Assembly (NCBI RefSeq): GCF_020177375.1
Contig: NZ_JAIWHV010000001.1
Location: 434,001-498,000 of the forward strand
Direction: 5' to 3'
Origin: Saliphagus infecundisoli
GTDB lineage: Archaea; Halobacteriota; Halobacteria; Halobacteriales; Natrialbaceae
Length of the DNA stretch: 64,000 nt
Part shown: one piece after another, positions 44,282 through 52,607 of the stretch
Numbering within the stretch: position 1 is the stretch's first letter
Layout: each line of letters opens with the position of its first letter
Translations under genes and position numbers: made by a program
The notes under the pieces: generated by a model
The model's input: the letters and a program-made list of their open reading frames with translations, nothing else
Database searches by the model: none
Told to the model about the DNA's origin: nothing

Positions 44282-45388
44282 ATGTCCCACACGGAGACCG
44301 TCGGTGCCTTCACCGATCTCTACCTGCCGACGGTCAACGGCGTCACCTCCACCGTCGGGCTCTGGCGCGAACACTGGTCCGCCCGCAGGGGACCGATGTC
44401 GGTCGTCTACCCGCGGGTCGAGGGCTACGAGCCCGCGGAGGACGAACACCCCGTGCGGAGCGTCCGCGCACCCTTCTTCCCGCGATACCGACTCGGCCTC
44501 CCGCTGGTCCCCGACGGGCTCGCAGCGCCCGACCTGGTCCACGTCCACACGCCGTTTACCGTCGGCTACGCGGGCCTCCGCTTTGCCCGCGAGCGGGGGC
44601 TGCCGGTCGTCGCCTCCTACCACACGCTGCTGGGCGAGCGCGCCGACCGGATCGCGCCGCGGCCGTTCTCGGACGGGCTCCGCTCGGTCTGTCGGGGCTA
44701 CGAGCGTGCGTTCTTCGAGCGGGCCGACCGCGTCATCGTCCCGACTGCCTTCGCACGCCGGCACCTCCTGGAGACGGTGGGCGCCGACGTCGACGCCCGC
44801 GTGGTCTCGAACGGGATCGACACCGACCTCTTTCGCCCCGTCGATCCCTCGAGGCTCCGGAGCCGGTACGACCTCCCCGACTCCCCCCTGGTCGGCTACA
44901 CCGGTCGCCACGGCCCCGAGAAGAACCTCGGGGAGGCGATCGACGCCGTCTCCGGCACCGGCGTCTCCCTCGCAATCGCCGGCGACGGCCCCGCTCGCGG
45001 GGAGTGGGAGGCCCGGGCCCGCGAGGCCGACGCCGACGTTCGCTTCCTTGGCTTTCTCGACCGGGCGGAGCTCCCCGCGTTCTACTCCGCGCTCGACGCC
45101 TTCGTCTTCCCGAGCCCCGTCGAGACCCAGGGCCTGGTCGCCCTCGAGGCGACGGCCTGTGGGACGCCCGTCGTCGCCGTCGACGCCGGCGCGCTCACCG
45201 AGTTCGTCATCGGCGGCGAGACCGGCTACCGCTACCGCCGGGGCGACGTCGAGGACTTCCGGTACGCAATCCGGCGCGCCCTCGCCGAACGCGACCGTCT
45301 CTCCGATCTCTGCGTGCGCCGCCGGTCGATGCTCTCGGTCGAACACTCCGTCGGACAGCTCGCCGGGATCTACGACGAACTCGTGTAG
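44282..45388 (+). CDS. GT4-family glycosyltransferase
   Basis: Encodes 368 residues. Both Rossmann halves of the GT-B fold are visible. The N-terminal domain has AFTDLYLPTVNGVTSTV and HVHTPFTVGYAGLRFARE; the C-terminal domain has SNGIDTDLF, YTGRHGPEKNL, IAGDGP and the nucleotide-sugar-binding E-x7-E motif (ETQGLVALEA) with GTPVVAVDAG. The N-terminal layout (NGVTST) is like that of glycolipid mannosyltransferases. It probably adds a sugar to a lipid; the acceptor is unknown. It follows the UPF0104 gene by 37 bases, likely in one operon. Confidence 0.92.
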   Translation: MSHTETVGAFTDLYLPTVNGVTSTVGLWREHWSARRGPMSVVYPRVEGYEPAEDEHPVRSVRAPFFPRYRLGLPLVPDGLAAPDLVHVHTPFTVGYAGLRFARERGLPVVASYHTLLGERADRIAPRPFSDGLRSVCRGYERAFFERADRVIVPTAFARRHLLETVGADVDARVVSNGIDTDLFRPVDPSRLRSRYDLPDSPLVGYTGRHGPEKNLGEAIDAVSGTGVSLAIAGDGPARGEWEARAREADADVRFLGFLDRAELPAFYSALDAFVFPSPVETQGLVALEATACGTPVVAVDAGALTEFVIGGETGYRYRRGDVEDFRYAIRRALAERDRLSDLCVRRRSMLSVEHSVGQLAGIYDELV

Positions 45389-45683
45389 CGTTCGACCGGG
45401 AGTCGTCCCTCGAGCGTCGTCGGTTCCCGGCCCGATCGGTTCCCGCCGCTGCAGGGTTCGATCCGGTGTCGTGGCCCTCGGAGTCAGCGGGCCCGATACG
45501 GGAATCCGAATAATGGTCGGCTCGGGGGTCCCCCACCACCGTTCTCGCCTCCTTCCCCCGGATCGCTCCTCCGTGGGCCTCCTACTTTGCGTCACCTCCT
45601 GATCGAGCGAGCGGGGGCTGGAAACCCCTATAAAACTCGTTTGGCCGATCCGCGGGAGGTCGGTCGACCGTCGCGCCCTCCGA
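45389..45683. other. 295-base intergenic region, possible small RNA on the minus strand
   Basis: On the minus strand a TTTTATAGG (45628-45636) is followed by GGGG-loop-CCCC near the expected start, then several GGAGG-containing blocks, including a full Shine-Dalgarno-like AGGAGGTGA near 45593-45601 that has no start codon after it. The minus frame through here is Arg-rich and not a credible protein. I see no gene with confidence; a small RNA is a possibility. Confidence 0.3.
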
Positions 45684-45836
45684 TCAGAGGACGTCGACCT
45701 CGCTGACCGACAGGATGGTTTCACAGGCCGGGCAGATCCACGTCCCGCCCGAGACCCCCTCGCCGCCTCCCTCCGGCGTCGCGGACTCGTCTCTGACCGG
45801 CGTGATCTCCTCCCCGCAGTGTGGACACTCCCCCAT
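45684..45836 (-). CDS. Small CPxC zinc-finger protein (50 residues)
   Basis: Encodes 50 residues with two cysteine pairs: CPHCGEE near the start (Cys4, Cys7) and ICPACET near residues 35-38. This treble-clef-like arrangement is typical of the many haloarchaeal zinc-finger micro-proteins of below 70 residues, several of which affect motility, biofilm or stress responses. The loop between the pairs is Glu-, Gly- and Pro-rich. It begins at the ATG at 45836 and has an independent upstream region of about 230 bases shared with the divergent regulator gene. Confidence 0.8.
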   Translation of the reverse strand: MGECPHCGEEITPVRDESATPEGGGEGVSGGTWICPACETILSVSEVDVL

Positions 45837-46067
45837 CAGTCCCACCGCCCCGACTGCGTGCTCGCCTCGAGACCGTTCATACGCCCTTTCCCGACACCCA
45901 GCCGCTTTAGCTCACGGTCCGTGCACCCTCTCGCGACCTGCGTTCCCGTACAAAAACGTACCGAACGATCCACGCTGCCGTCCGAATAGTTCAACCGTCT
46001 TTCGGGGAGTATTTTCCCGAACTGCTAACTGTTCGTACGGTCCACCGTACTCCCGGTGGGTGATCGC

Positions 46068-46877
46068 ATGGACACCGAGATCCTGTCCGTCGTTCTCCAG
46101 CGATGGGAGGTCGTCGACAGCCTGCGCGAGGAACCGAAGGACAAGCGGGCGCTGGTCGGGGACGTCGACTGTTCCCGATCGACGGTCGACCGGGCGGTCC
46201 GGGAACTCGAGTCCATCGGCGTCGTCGAGTACCGCGAGGGCGACCACGGGGTCACGCCGCTTGGCGAGACCGTCGCGAGCGGGCTCGAGGCGCTGGTGGA
46301 GACCGTCGAGCGCCGGATCGAACTCGAGCCGTTCCTCGAGTGGATTCCGGAAGGCGAGTTCGATCTCGGCCTCGAACATCTCTCGGGAGCGGAGCTGTGG
46401 GTGCCCGAACCCGGCGACCCCTGGGCCATGGTCAACCGACACGTCGCGGCCCTGGAGGCGGCCGACGACGTCCGGTGTGTGCTCCCCCTGACCGGGTTAC
46501 ACGCCTACGAGGCGGTGTACGAGGGGGTCGTGGCCGGCGGGCGTGCCGAGTTGATCGTCAGCCCCGACGTCGCCCGGACGTTCCGGACTGATCCGGCCTA
46601 TGCCGACATGACGGCCGAGCTTGCGACGACCGGCCGGTATCGGCTCTCCCGGTACGACGGCTCGATCCCGTACTTCGTCGGACTCCTCGACGATATCGTC
46701 CAGATCGGCGTCGACGAGGCGGGCGAGCCGCGGGCGTTACTGGAGACTACCGACCCGGAGGCCCGACGCTGGGCCGAAGGCGAGATCGAGGCCTACGAGC
46801 GGGACGGGACCCGGGTCGATCTCTCCGTCGACCTCCCGGCGGACCCCTCGACTGACTCCCCCCGGACCGGGTCGTAG
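46068..46877 (+). CDS. FilR1-type helix-turn-helix regulator
   Basis: Encodes 269 residues from the ATG at 46068; ATG 46056 is a frame-consistent alternative that adds four residues. Residues 1-75 are a winged helix (LVGDVDCSRSTVDRAVRELESIGVVEYREG). Residues about 120-250 are the sensor domain of the methanogenesis-regulator FilR1 type (VVAGGRAELIVSPDVARTFRTD; SRYDGSIPYFVGLLDDIVQIGVDEAGEPRALLET). Haloarchaea have many such regulators with unknown ligands. The gene ends 29 bases from the convergent ATP-grasp gene, so it is a candidate regulator of that module by position only. Confidence 0.87.
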   Translation: MDTEILSVVLQRWEVVDSLREEPKDKRALVGDVDCSRSTVDRAVRELESIGVVEYREGDHGVTPLGETVASGLEALVETVERRIELEPFLEWIPEGEFDLGLEHLSGAELWVPEPGDPWAMVNRHVAALEAADDVRCVLPLTGLHAYEAVYEGVVAGGRAELIVSPDVARTFRTDPAYADMTAELATTGRYRLSRYDGSIPYFVGLLDDIVQIGVDEAGEPRALLETTDPEARRWAEGEIEAYERDGTRVDLSVDLPADPSTDSPRTGS

Positions 46878-46906
46878 CACGGGGCCCGGCGACACCGAAC
46901 GGGACG

Positions 46907-48103
46907 TCAGCCGCCACGTCGCCGGATCGCTCGCTCGAGTTCGGTCCGTGCCTGGCGGGCGACCGGCCGCGGGTCGTCGGGGTGGAGCATGTCGAACGCC
47001 GGAACCTCACAACAGGAGCGACCGATCTCCGCCGCCCGGGCGAGCAGCGACGGGCGCTCGACGAGCGCCGACTCCTTCCGGCGGACGCTCACGAGGTGTT
47101 CGACCTCGCCGTAGAGGTAGTGGCTGCCGACGCCGGGCTCGTAGCCGGCGTCGATCCCGTCCGTGCGTCCGGTGACCGACAGCCAGTACCACCAGGGGAA
47201 CTCCGAACCGGCCCGGGTCGCACACGCCAGCGACTGCCACATGCGAGGGTTGATCTCGACCAGCGAGAACTCGCCGGTCTCGTCTCTGACGTACTCGATG
47301 CAGGCGAGGCCGTGCCAGTCGAGTTCGTCGAGGATCGCCCGCCCGGCGGCCTCGAGCTCCGGGATGTCGACGGACTCCCGGAAGACGCCGCCGCTGCCGG
47401 TGTAGGAGTCGCCCCGGATCTGGCGGTGCTGGAACGTTCCCAGGGGACGGCCCTCGTCGTACAGCGCGCCGAACAGGTACTCCGTTCCGGACACGTACTC
47501 CTGGACGATCGGCTCGTGGCCCATCGTCGAGAGGAGCCCGTCGACGTCCGGCCGCTCGCCGGCGGGCACGTGTTCGATCGATTTGGCGATCCTCGACTCT
47601 CCGGGCTCGAGATCGTCGAGATACGCCTCCGTGAGGAGGTTGTACCGCGATTTGACGATCCGGTCGCCACGCCAGTCGTCGACCGCGGTCAGGAGTCGGG
47701 TCTCCGGAACCGCGACGCCGGCCGACTCGGCGACGTCTGCGAGCCGTTTGCGGTCGTGGACGGCCCGCAGGGTCTCGAACGGCGGGACGGTGACGTCGAT
47801 ATACCGCTCGAACTCCTCGCGGTACCGCGAGAGCAGGTAGGGGTCCTGCGGGCGGTGGGGAACGATCGTCCGGACGTCCGGGCGCGCGGCGAGGGCCAAC
47901 AGCGCGTCCCTGTAGGCGGGGAGATCGCTCGGCGGCGGGATCAGTACGGAGTCGTCGCAGTACCGCGAGGCGGAGGTCCCGAGGTCGGGGTCGTCGACCG
48001 CGGCGATCGTTCTCACCCCCTGCTTGCCGAGCGACCGGACGGAGGCGTAGCCGTGTGGATAGCGCGACGCCGTGACCACGGCGCCACCCTTCCGGTCAGT
48101 CAT
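46907..48103 (-). CDS. ATP-grasp carboxylate-amine ligase (COG3919-like)
   Basis: Encodes 398 residues. The N-terminal part carries a PreATP-grasp-like fold (GAVVTASRYPHGYASVRSLGKQGVRTIAAVD; SASRYCDDSVLIPPPSD). The ATP-grasp core follows with KSRYN, PIVQEYVSGTEYLFGALY, and the metal-binding ACIEYVRDETGEFSLVEINPRMW. Such enzymes join a carboxylate to an amine or thiol through an acylphosphate. No residues identify the substrate. Its ATG overlaps the stop of the asparagine-synthetase-like gene by eight bases, so both are made together. A C-terminal domain of about 100 residues is unassigned. Confidence 0.87.
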   Translation of the reverse strand: MTDRKGGAVVTASRYPHGYASVRSLGKQGVRTIAAVDDPDLGTSASRYCDDSVLIPPPSDLPAYRDALLALAARPDVRTIVPHRPQDPYLLSRYREEFERYIDVTVPPFETLRAVHDRKRLADVAESAGVAVPETRLLTAVDDWRGDRIVKSRYNLLTEAYLDDLEPGESRIAKSIEHVPAGERPDVDGLLSTMGHEPIVQEYVSGTEYLFGALYDEGRPLGTFQHRQIRGDSYTGSGGVFRESVDIPELEAAGRAILDELDWHGLACIEYVRDETGEFSLVEINPRMWQSLACATRAGSEFPWWYWLSVTGRTDGIDAGYEPGVGSHYLYGEVEHLVSVRRKESALVERPSLLARAAEIGRSCCEVPAFDMLHPDDPRPVARQARTELERAIRRRGG

Positions 48104-50045
48104 CGGCGATCACCCGACGCGGGGGACGCACCGGTGGCTCCGCCGACGAAGTTCGGTCCGGTGTGCCGGGGTCGCCCGCGAGGACCCGTGCCGTGGCCGG
48201 CATCGTCAGGAGGGTCACGAGGGTGTAGAGCTCGCCGACGTGGTTTTCCCCGTTGCAGTGCTCGTCGTACAGCCGCCGTACTTCCCCGGCGCTCATGCCG
48301 GGTACCGCGTCGGCGAGCGCGCGGTTCTCCGTCAGAACCTCGGTTACGAACCGGCTCGAGCGGAGCAGTTCTGCGTCGTCGAGCCACGGACCCTGGGTCA
48401 GATACGGCTCCGGCGGAGCCCGGGTCGAGTCACATTTCCGGCGCAGTTCCGTCAGGTGCTCGCCGGCGTACTTCACCGCGAACGGCCGCGAGAGCGCGAC
48501 GCCGGTGCTCGCGTGGGCGATTTCCGCGAGGTCGGGGGCGAGCCGGGCGACCGCCCGGTCGATCACGTTCCGCCGGAGCCGGTAGCCGACCGGCATCGAC
48601 AGGGAGAGCTCGAGGAGGCGGTTGTCAAGGTAGGGGGTTCGGTAGGGACGCAGTTTGCGGAGCCCGGTCTGAAAGCGCACGTCGTCGTCGTTCGAGAGCG
48701 GGTAACAGCCGCCGTAGTAGACGAGGTCGTCGAGCGAGTCGTAGACGACGCCGTGGTGGCGAATCTTCCCGCCGTCGCGGTGGATCTCCTCGTCGAGCAC
48801 GCTCCGGAGTTCCGTCGGCAGGTCGTAGCCGTCGTGGGCCCGCTCGACGAGGAGGTCGACGTAGCCGTCGATCGAGTCGACGGGCCGTTCGACCGGGAGC
48901 GTCACCGATCCCAGCCCGCCGAGCGGGACCGTCGGCGACGGTACGCCGTAGCCACGGAACAGCGAGTCGCCGTAGAGCCCAGAGAGCAGTCCGTCGACCC
49001 GCCCGGTTATCTCGGCTTCGAACCCGCTCGTGTACGGCTGGCTGAACCAGCCGTTGAACGTCGTCGCCCACCGGTTTCGCTCGGTCGCCCCGATCCGGTA
49101 GCCCGGTCCGCGACGGAGCCACTCGAAGGGCGTCCCGGTCTCCATGGCGACCCGCTCGGCGGTCCGTGCCTCCCTGTTCATCCAGTCGTTCATGTGAAAC
49201 GCCGTGGCGTCGGCGCCGGCGTCACAGAGCCCGGCGAGAGCGAGCCGGGAGTCGCTCCCGCCCGACAGGAGCACGCCGTACTCCCGATCCTCGCGGAGCC
49301 ACTCGTCGAGCACCGCCCGGAACCGGCCGACGAACTCGTCGACGAACCGCTCGAACGGCACCTCACAGGGGCGGTATCGGGGGCGCCAGTACTGGTCGGC
49401 AGAGACGGTGCCGTCGGTGAGGTCCATCGTCGTGACCGTTCCCGGGCGCAGTTTTTCGACGCCCTCGAGGGGCGTTCTCACGCCGAAGGTCCGGCGGAAC
49501 GCGAGGTATTCGTGGAGGTAGCCGGGGTGGAACGCAGTGTCGACCGCCGGGTGGTAGGGCAGGGTCTGGACGTTGGTCGAGAAGACGACCGTCCCGTCGT
49601 CGGGGCGGGTCCAGTACAGCGGCACCGTCCCGAACCGGTCGGTCGAGAGGAGCAACTGGCCGCGCTCGGGGTCGTGGATCGCGAGCAGGAAGTTCCCGTT
49701 GAGCCCGCACACGAACGACCTCCCGTACCGATCGTAGAGCGCGAGCGCGTAGTTCGCGGAGGCGACGGAGGCAGGTCGCGGCTCGTACGCCCTCGAGGGG
49801 CCGACCGTCTCGGAACCGTCGGGACCTCCGGAACCATCGGTGTGGGCGGCGCCGGCGTCGTGGCCGTAGAGTTCGCCGAGCACCCAGCACGTTCGTTCGT
49901 CCGTCCCGGGAGATCCGTCGCGGGGGTATCGCGAGCCGGCGGCGATCGAGAGGCCGTCGGCCTCGTGGACCGTCCCCCCGACTCCGATCCAGTTGTCGAA
50001 CGCGCCCGGCGCGTCGGCGCCGACCGTGCCGTGGAGGTCGCTCAT
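48096..50045 (-). CDS. Asparagine-synthetase-like protein lacking the glutaminase cysteine
   Basis: Encodes 649 residues. Residues 1-220 have the shape of the N-terminal nucleophile glutaminase domain (GLNGNFLLAIHD; STDRFGTVPLYW), but the chain starts Met-Ser-Asp-Leu, without the Cys2 that splits glutamine. Residues 230-560 are the synthetase domain with the pyrophosphate loop SGGSDS (261-266), and YLDNRLLELSLSMPVGYR. It probably activates a carboxylate as an adenylate and uses another amine or free ammonia, as beta-lactam synthetase does. The true reaction is unknown. An ATP-grasp ligase gene follows and overlaps by eight bases. Confidence 0.85.
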   Translation of the reverse strand: MSDLHGTVGADAPGAFDNWIGVGGTVHEADGLSIAAGSRYPRDGSPGTDERTCWVLGELYGHDAGAAHTDGSGGPDGSETVGPSRAYEPRPASVASANYALALYDRYGRSFVCGLNGNFLLAIHDPERGQLLLSTDRFGTVPLYWTRPDDGTVVFSTNVQTLPYHPAVDTAFHPGYLHEYLAFRRTFGVRTPLEGVEKLRPGTVTTMDLTDGTVSADQYWRPRYRPCEVPFERFVDEFVGRFRAVLDEWLREDREYGVLLSGGSDSRLALAGLCDAGADATAFHMNDWMNREARTAERVAMETGTPFEWLRRGPGYRIGATERNRWATTFNGWFSQPYTSGFEAEITGRVDGLLSGLYGDSLFRGYGVPSPTVPLGGLGSVTLPVERPVDSIDGYVDLLVERAHDGYDLPTELRSVLDEEIHRDGGKIRHHGVVYDSLDDLVYYGGCYPLSNDDDVRFQTGLRKLRPYRTPYLDNRLLELSLSMPVGYRLRRNVIDRAVARLAPDLAEIAHASTGVALSRPFAVKYAGEHLTELRRKCDSTRAPPEPYLTQGPWLDDAELLRSSRFVTEVLTENRALADAVPGMSAGEVRRLYDEHCNGENHVGELYTLVTLLTMPATARVLAGDPGTPDRTSSAEPPVRPPRRVIADD

Positions 50046-50354
50046 CTCCCCACCCCGGTCGCGGGCGCGCCGTCGTCGGCCGGACGCACCGTCACGACTC
50101 CCCGCCGGTCTCTCGATACCCCACCGCTCCGGCCCACGGCTCCCGATCGAAGGCGTCTCATTCGGTGGCCGACACCTGTGACGTCCCGGGCAATCAATGC
50201 GGGAGCCCCCTTCCAGAACCTGAGAGCCGACCTGCAGCGCCTGAGAGAGGCGGCCCGGTTCGAGCCGGAAGCCAGGGGAACCCGCCTCACCGCCGTCCTC
50301 TCGGACGGGCCCGCCACTCGAGGGTTTTTCACTCCCGCGGACCGACCCTCGCGC
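50046..50354. other. 309-base divergent intergenic region
   Basis: On the right a GGGTTTTTCAC (50320-50330) about 30 bases before 50355 is a TATA-like element for the epimerase. On the left a TTGATTG near 50195-50201 may drive the amidotransferase operon. A 39-codon minus-strand frame from ATG 50161 ends in a TGA overlapping the amidotransferase ATG; it is basic and uses rare AGA codons, so it is not called as a gene. Confidence 0.4.
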
Positions 50355-51341
50355 ATGACCGGCGCCTTAGTGATCGGCGGTACCCGCTTCATCGGTCGAC
50401 ACCTCGTGAACGACCTTCTGGACCACGAGTACGACGTCACCGTCTTCAACCGCGGAAATCACGGGAACCCGTTCGCGGACGACGACCGAGTCTACCGGAT
50501 CGAGGGCGACCGGACGAACGACTCGGCGCTCGAACTCGCCCGCGAACGAGCGGCCCCCGACATCGTCTTCGACATGGTCGCCTACGAGCCACGGGAGGTG
50601 CGGGCGGCGACGCGGATCTTCGCCGACTCGGCGTACGTCTACGTCTCCAGTGGCGCCGCCTACGCCGACGAGGAGATCCCCAAACGCGAGGGCGAGACCG
50701 CCCTCGAGCCCTGCACCAACGAGCAGGCGACCGACGACTCGGGGGAGACGTACGGCAACCGGAAGGCAGAGGGCGACCGGACGGTCTTTGCGGCCGCAGA
50801 GCGGGGCGTTCGGGCCATGAGCGTCCGTCCCTGTATCGTCTACGGCCCTCACGACTACACCGAACGGTTCGACTTCTGGATCGACCGCGTCCGCGAGTAC
50901 GACCGCGTGATCGTCCCCGGCGACGGCACCACCCTCTGGCACCGCGCTTACGTCGGGGACGTCGCGAGCGCACTCCGGGTCGTCGCCGAAGCGGGTGAAG
51001 CGGGCGAGGCGTACAACGTCGGCGACCGGCGACTGGTCACCCTGGCGGAGTCGATCGAGCTGATCGCCGACGCCATGGGCGAGGAAGTGGAGGTCGTCCA
51101 CGCCGGCTCCCGCGAACTCGCGGCGGGCGGGCTCTCCCCCACGGACTACGTCCTCTACCGGGAGTACCCTCACGTGCTATCGACGGCGAAGCTCGCGGCT
51201 CTCGGCTGGGACTCGACGCCCGTGGCCGAGGCGATCGACCGAAGCGTCGCAGACCACGTCGACAGCGACCGCGACGGGAGCGAACACGCCCCCGACCGGG
51301 CGGCCGAGGAGCGCGTGCTCGGGGTTCTGGACACGCTGTGA
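50355..51341 (+). CDS. NAD-dependent epimerase/dehydratase (extended SDR)
   Basis: Encodes 328 residues. The Rossmann motif is VIGGTRFIGRHLVNDLL, the SDR core has YVSSGAAY and ETYGNRKAEGDR, where YGNRK stands for the usual YxxxK catalytic pair, and RPCIVYGPHDYTERFDFW is the substrate region. It is similar to the isoflavone-reductase-like or nucleotide-sugar epimerase group; the substrate is not clear. The ATG at 50355 follows a TATA-like element by about 28 bases. The frame extends far upstream but only through antisense sequence. It is convergent with the GCS2 gene. Confidence 0.9.
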   Translation: MTGALVIGGTRFIGRHLVNDLLDHEYDVTVFNRGNHGNPFADDDRVYRIEGDRTNDSALELARERAAPDIVFDMVAYEPREVRAATRIFADSAYVYVSSGAAYADEEIPKREGETALEPCTNEQATDDSGETYGNRKAEGDRTVFAAAERGVRAMSVRPCIVYGPHDYTERFDFWIDRVREYDRVIVPGDGTTLWHRAYVGDVASALRVVAEAGEAGEAYNVGDRRLVTLAESIELIADAMGEEVEVVHAGSRELAAGGLSPTDYVLYREYPHVLSTAKLAALGWDSTPVAEAIDRSVADHVDSDRDGSEHAPDRAAEERVLGVLDTL

Positions 51342-51356
51342 GCCCGCTCGGCGGAG

Positions 51357-52424
51357 TCAGCCGGTCAGTCCGGCGACGTCCTCGCGGAGCCGCTCTGCGT
51401 ACTCGAGCCGGAGCCCTCGAACGTCCTCGCGTTCGATCCGGTCGGCCTCGAACTCGTGGGTCAGCGGGCCGTACTCCCCGACCCGAAATCCCATCCGTTC
51501 CAGATAGGCAGTGACGGCCAGCGACGCCAGACCATCGTGGATGGCGCGTTCGACGTACTCGGAGAGCGCCTCGAACCGGGGGAGGACGATTTCGTCCTCA
51601 GTACGTTCCCCCTCTTCGCCCTCGATGCGGACCACGCTGGTGTGGACGTCATCCATCACCTCTCGGACCCCCTCGACTAGCCGGAGCAGTTCGCTCGGCA
51701 GCGTCGCGTCGGGCGCGCGCCACTCGACGGTCGGCATCTCCCGGCGGAGCCTGATGGGAGTCCAGACGGCGTCGAACGGCGAGAACTCCGTCTCGACGCG
51801 CTCGCGGTCGATCCCCCGTTCGACCGCCCGCTCGACGAACTCCGCGTAGCGCTTCTCGAGGCGGCGTTTCCACTCGGCGACCGTTCCGGTGTAGGGCCAT
51901 AGCCGGCCGTGATCGGGGAGGTCGGCGTAGCTCCGCCCGCGATAGCAGCGGGCGCGTGCGGAGGCGGCGACCCGCTGTCCCCCGCAGTACGGCGAGGAAT
52001 GACACAGCGCGAGCGCCGGGTCCAGTGCCGTCAGGACGTTCAGCTGGTCGGCGACGTTTCGCTGCTCGACGTGGACGTGGGTCCCCGCACAGTGTTTCGT
52101 GTGGGCGAAGGGGTCGCCGACGACCACCTCCTGGATCCGGGTCCGGTCGGAAGGCAGCGTCTCGATCGGACCGGCGTCGATCGGAGTTCCGAGGGGGACG
52201 AGCAGCCTGTCGCGTTCCGCGGCGGCCTCGAGAGCGAGCCGGAGCCGATCGGCGAACGTCTCCCGAAGCTCCTTGATCGTCGCACACGGCGGCGTCTTCA
52301 GCTCGAAGAGGGGCTCGACGAACTCCTCCTCGGCGAAGGGGAGGTCCGCGGCGAGGGGCGCCGCCGGAGCGAGCGCGCCGTCCGGGTCGATCACCCAGTA
52401 TTCGACTTCGACGCTCGTTTTCAT
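51357..52424 (-). CDS. Glutamate-cysteine-ligase-like protein (GCS2 family)
   Basis: Encodes 355 residues. It matches the GCS2/YbdK family: VEVEYWVIDPDG, FAEEEFVEPLFELKTPPC, HCAGTHVHVEQRN, and the ALCHSSPYCGGQRV block, then PTVEWRAPDATLPSELLRL. The family makes gamma-glutamylcysteine-type bonds with ATP. Haloarchaea use gamma-glutamylcysteine in place of glutathione; whether this is the main enzyme or a paralogue with another acceptor cannot be decided here. The upstream AGGAGG sits about nine bases before the ATG. The gene diverges from the methyltransferase. Confidence 0.87.
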   Translation of the reverse strand: MKTSVEVEYWVIDPDGALAPAAPLAADLPFAEEEFVEPLFELKTPPCATIKELRETFADRLRLALEAAAERDRLLVPLGTPIDAGPIETLPSDRTRIQEVVVGDPFAHTKHCAGTHVHVEQRNVADQLNVLTALDPALALCHSSPYCGGQRVAASARARCYRGRSYADLPDHGRLWPYTGTVAEWKRRLEKRYAEFVERAVERGIDRERVETEFSPFDAVWTPIRLRREMPTVEWRAPDATLPSELLRLVEGVREVMDDVHTSVVRIEGEEGERTEDEIVLPRFEALSEYVERAIHDGLASLAVTAYLERMGFRVGEYGPLTHEFEADRIEREDVRGLRLEYAERLREDVAGLTG

Positions 52425-52607
52425 ACGACTCCGCCTCCTATACTGGATTCAAGCGTAGTATCGGCCAACATAAGACTATTTTAGTGGACGAACGGCTGAT
52501 AACGGGATAAACGTTCGCATGGTTTGGAACCGCTACGATCGGATGGCTCCCGACCCGGTGGGGAGAAGGACGCAACCGTTTTCACGGGGTGCGCTCGATC
52601 GGGGAAC

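Noticed and set aside
45440-45465. GGGTTCGATCC resembling a tRNA T-arm
   Set aside because: Stem pairs fail after two bases and there is no upstream cloverleaf.
50245-50275. GGTTCGAGCC resembling a tRNA T-loop
   Set aside because: The five-base stem does not pair, and no acceptor, D or anticodon arms can be built around it.
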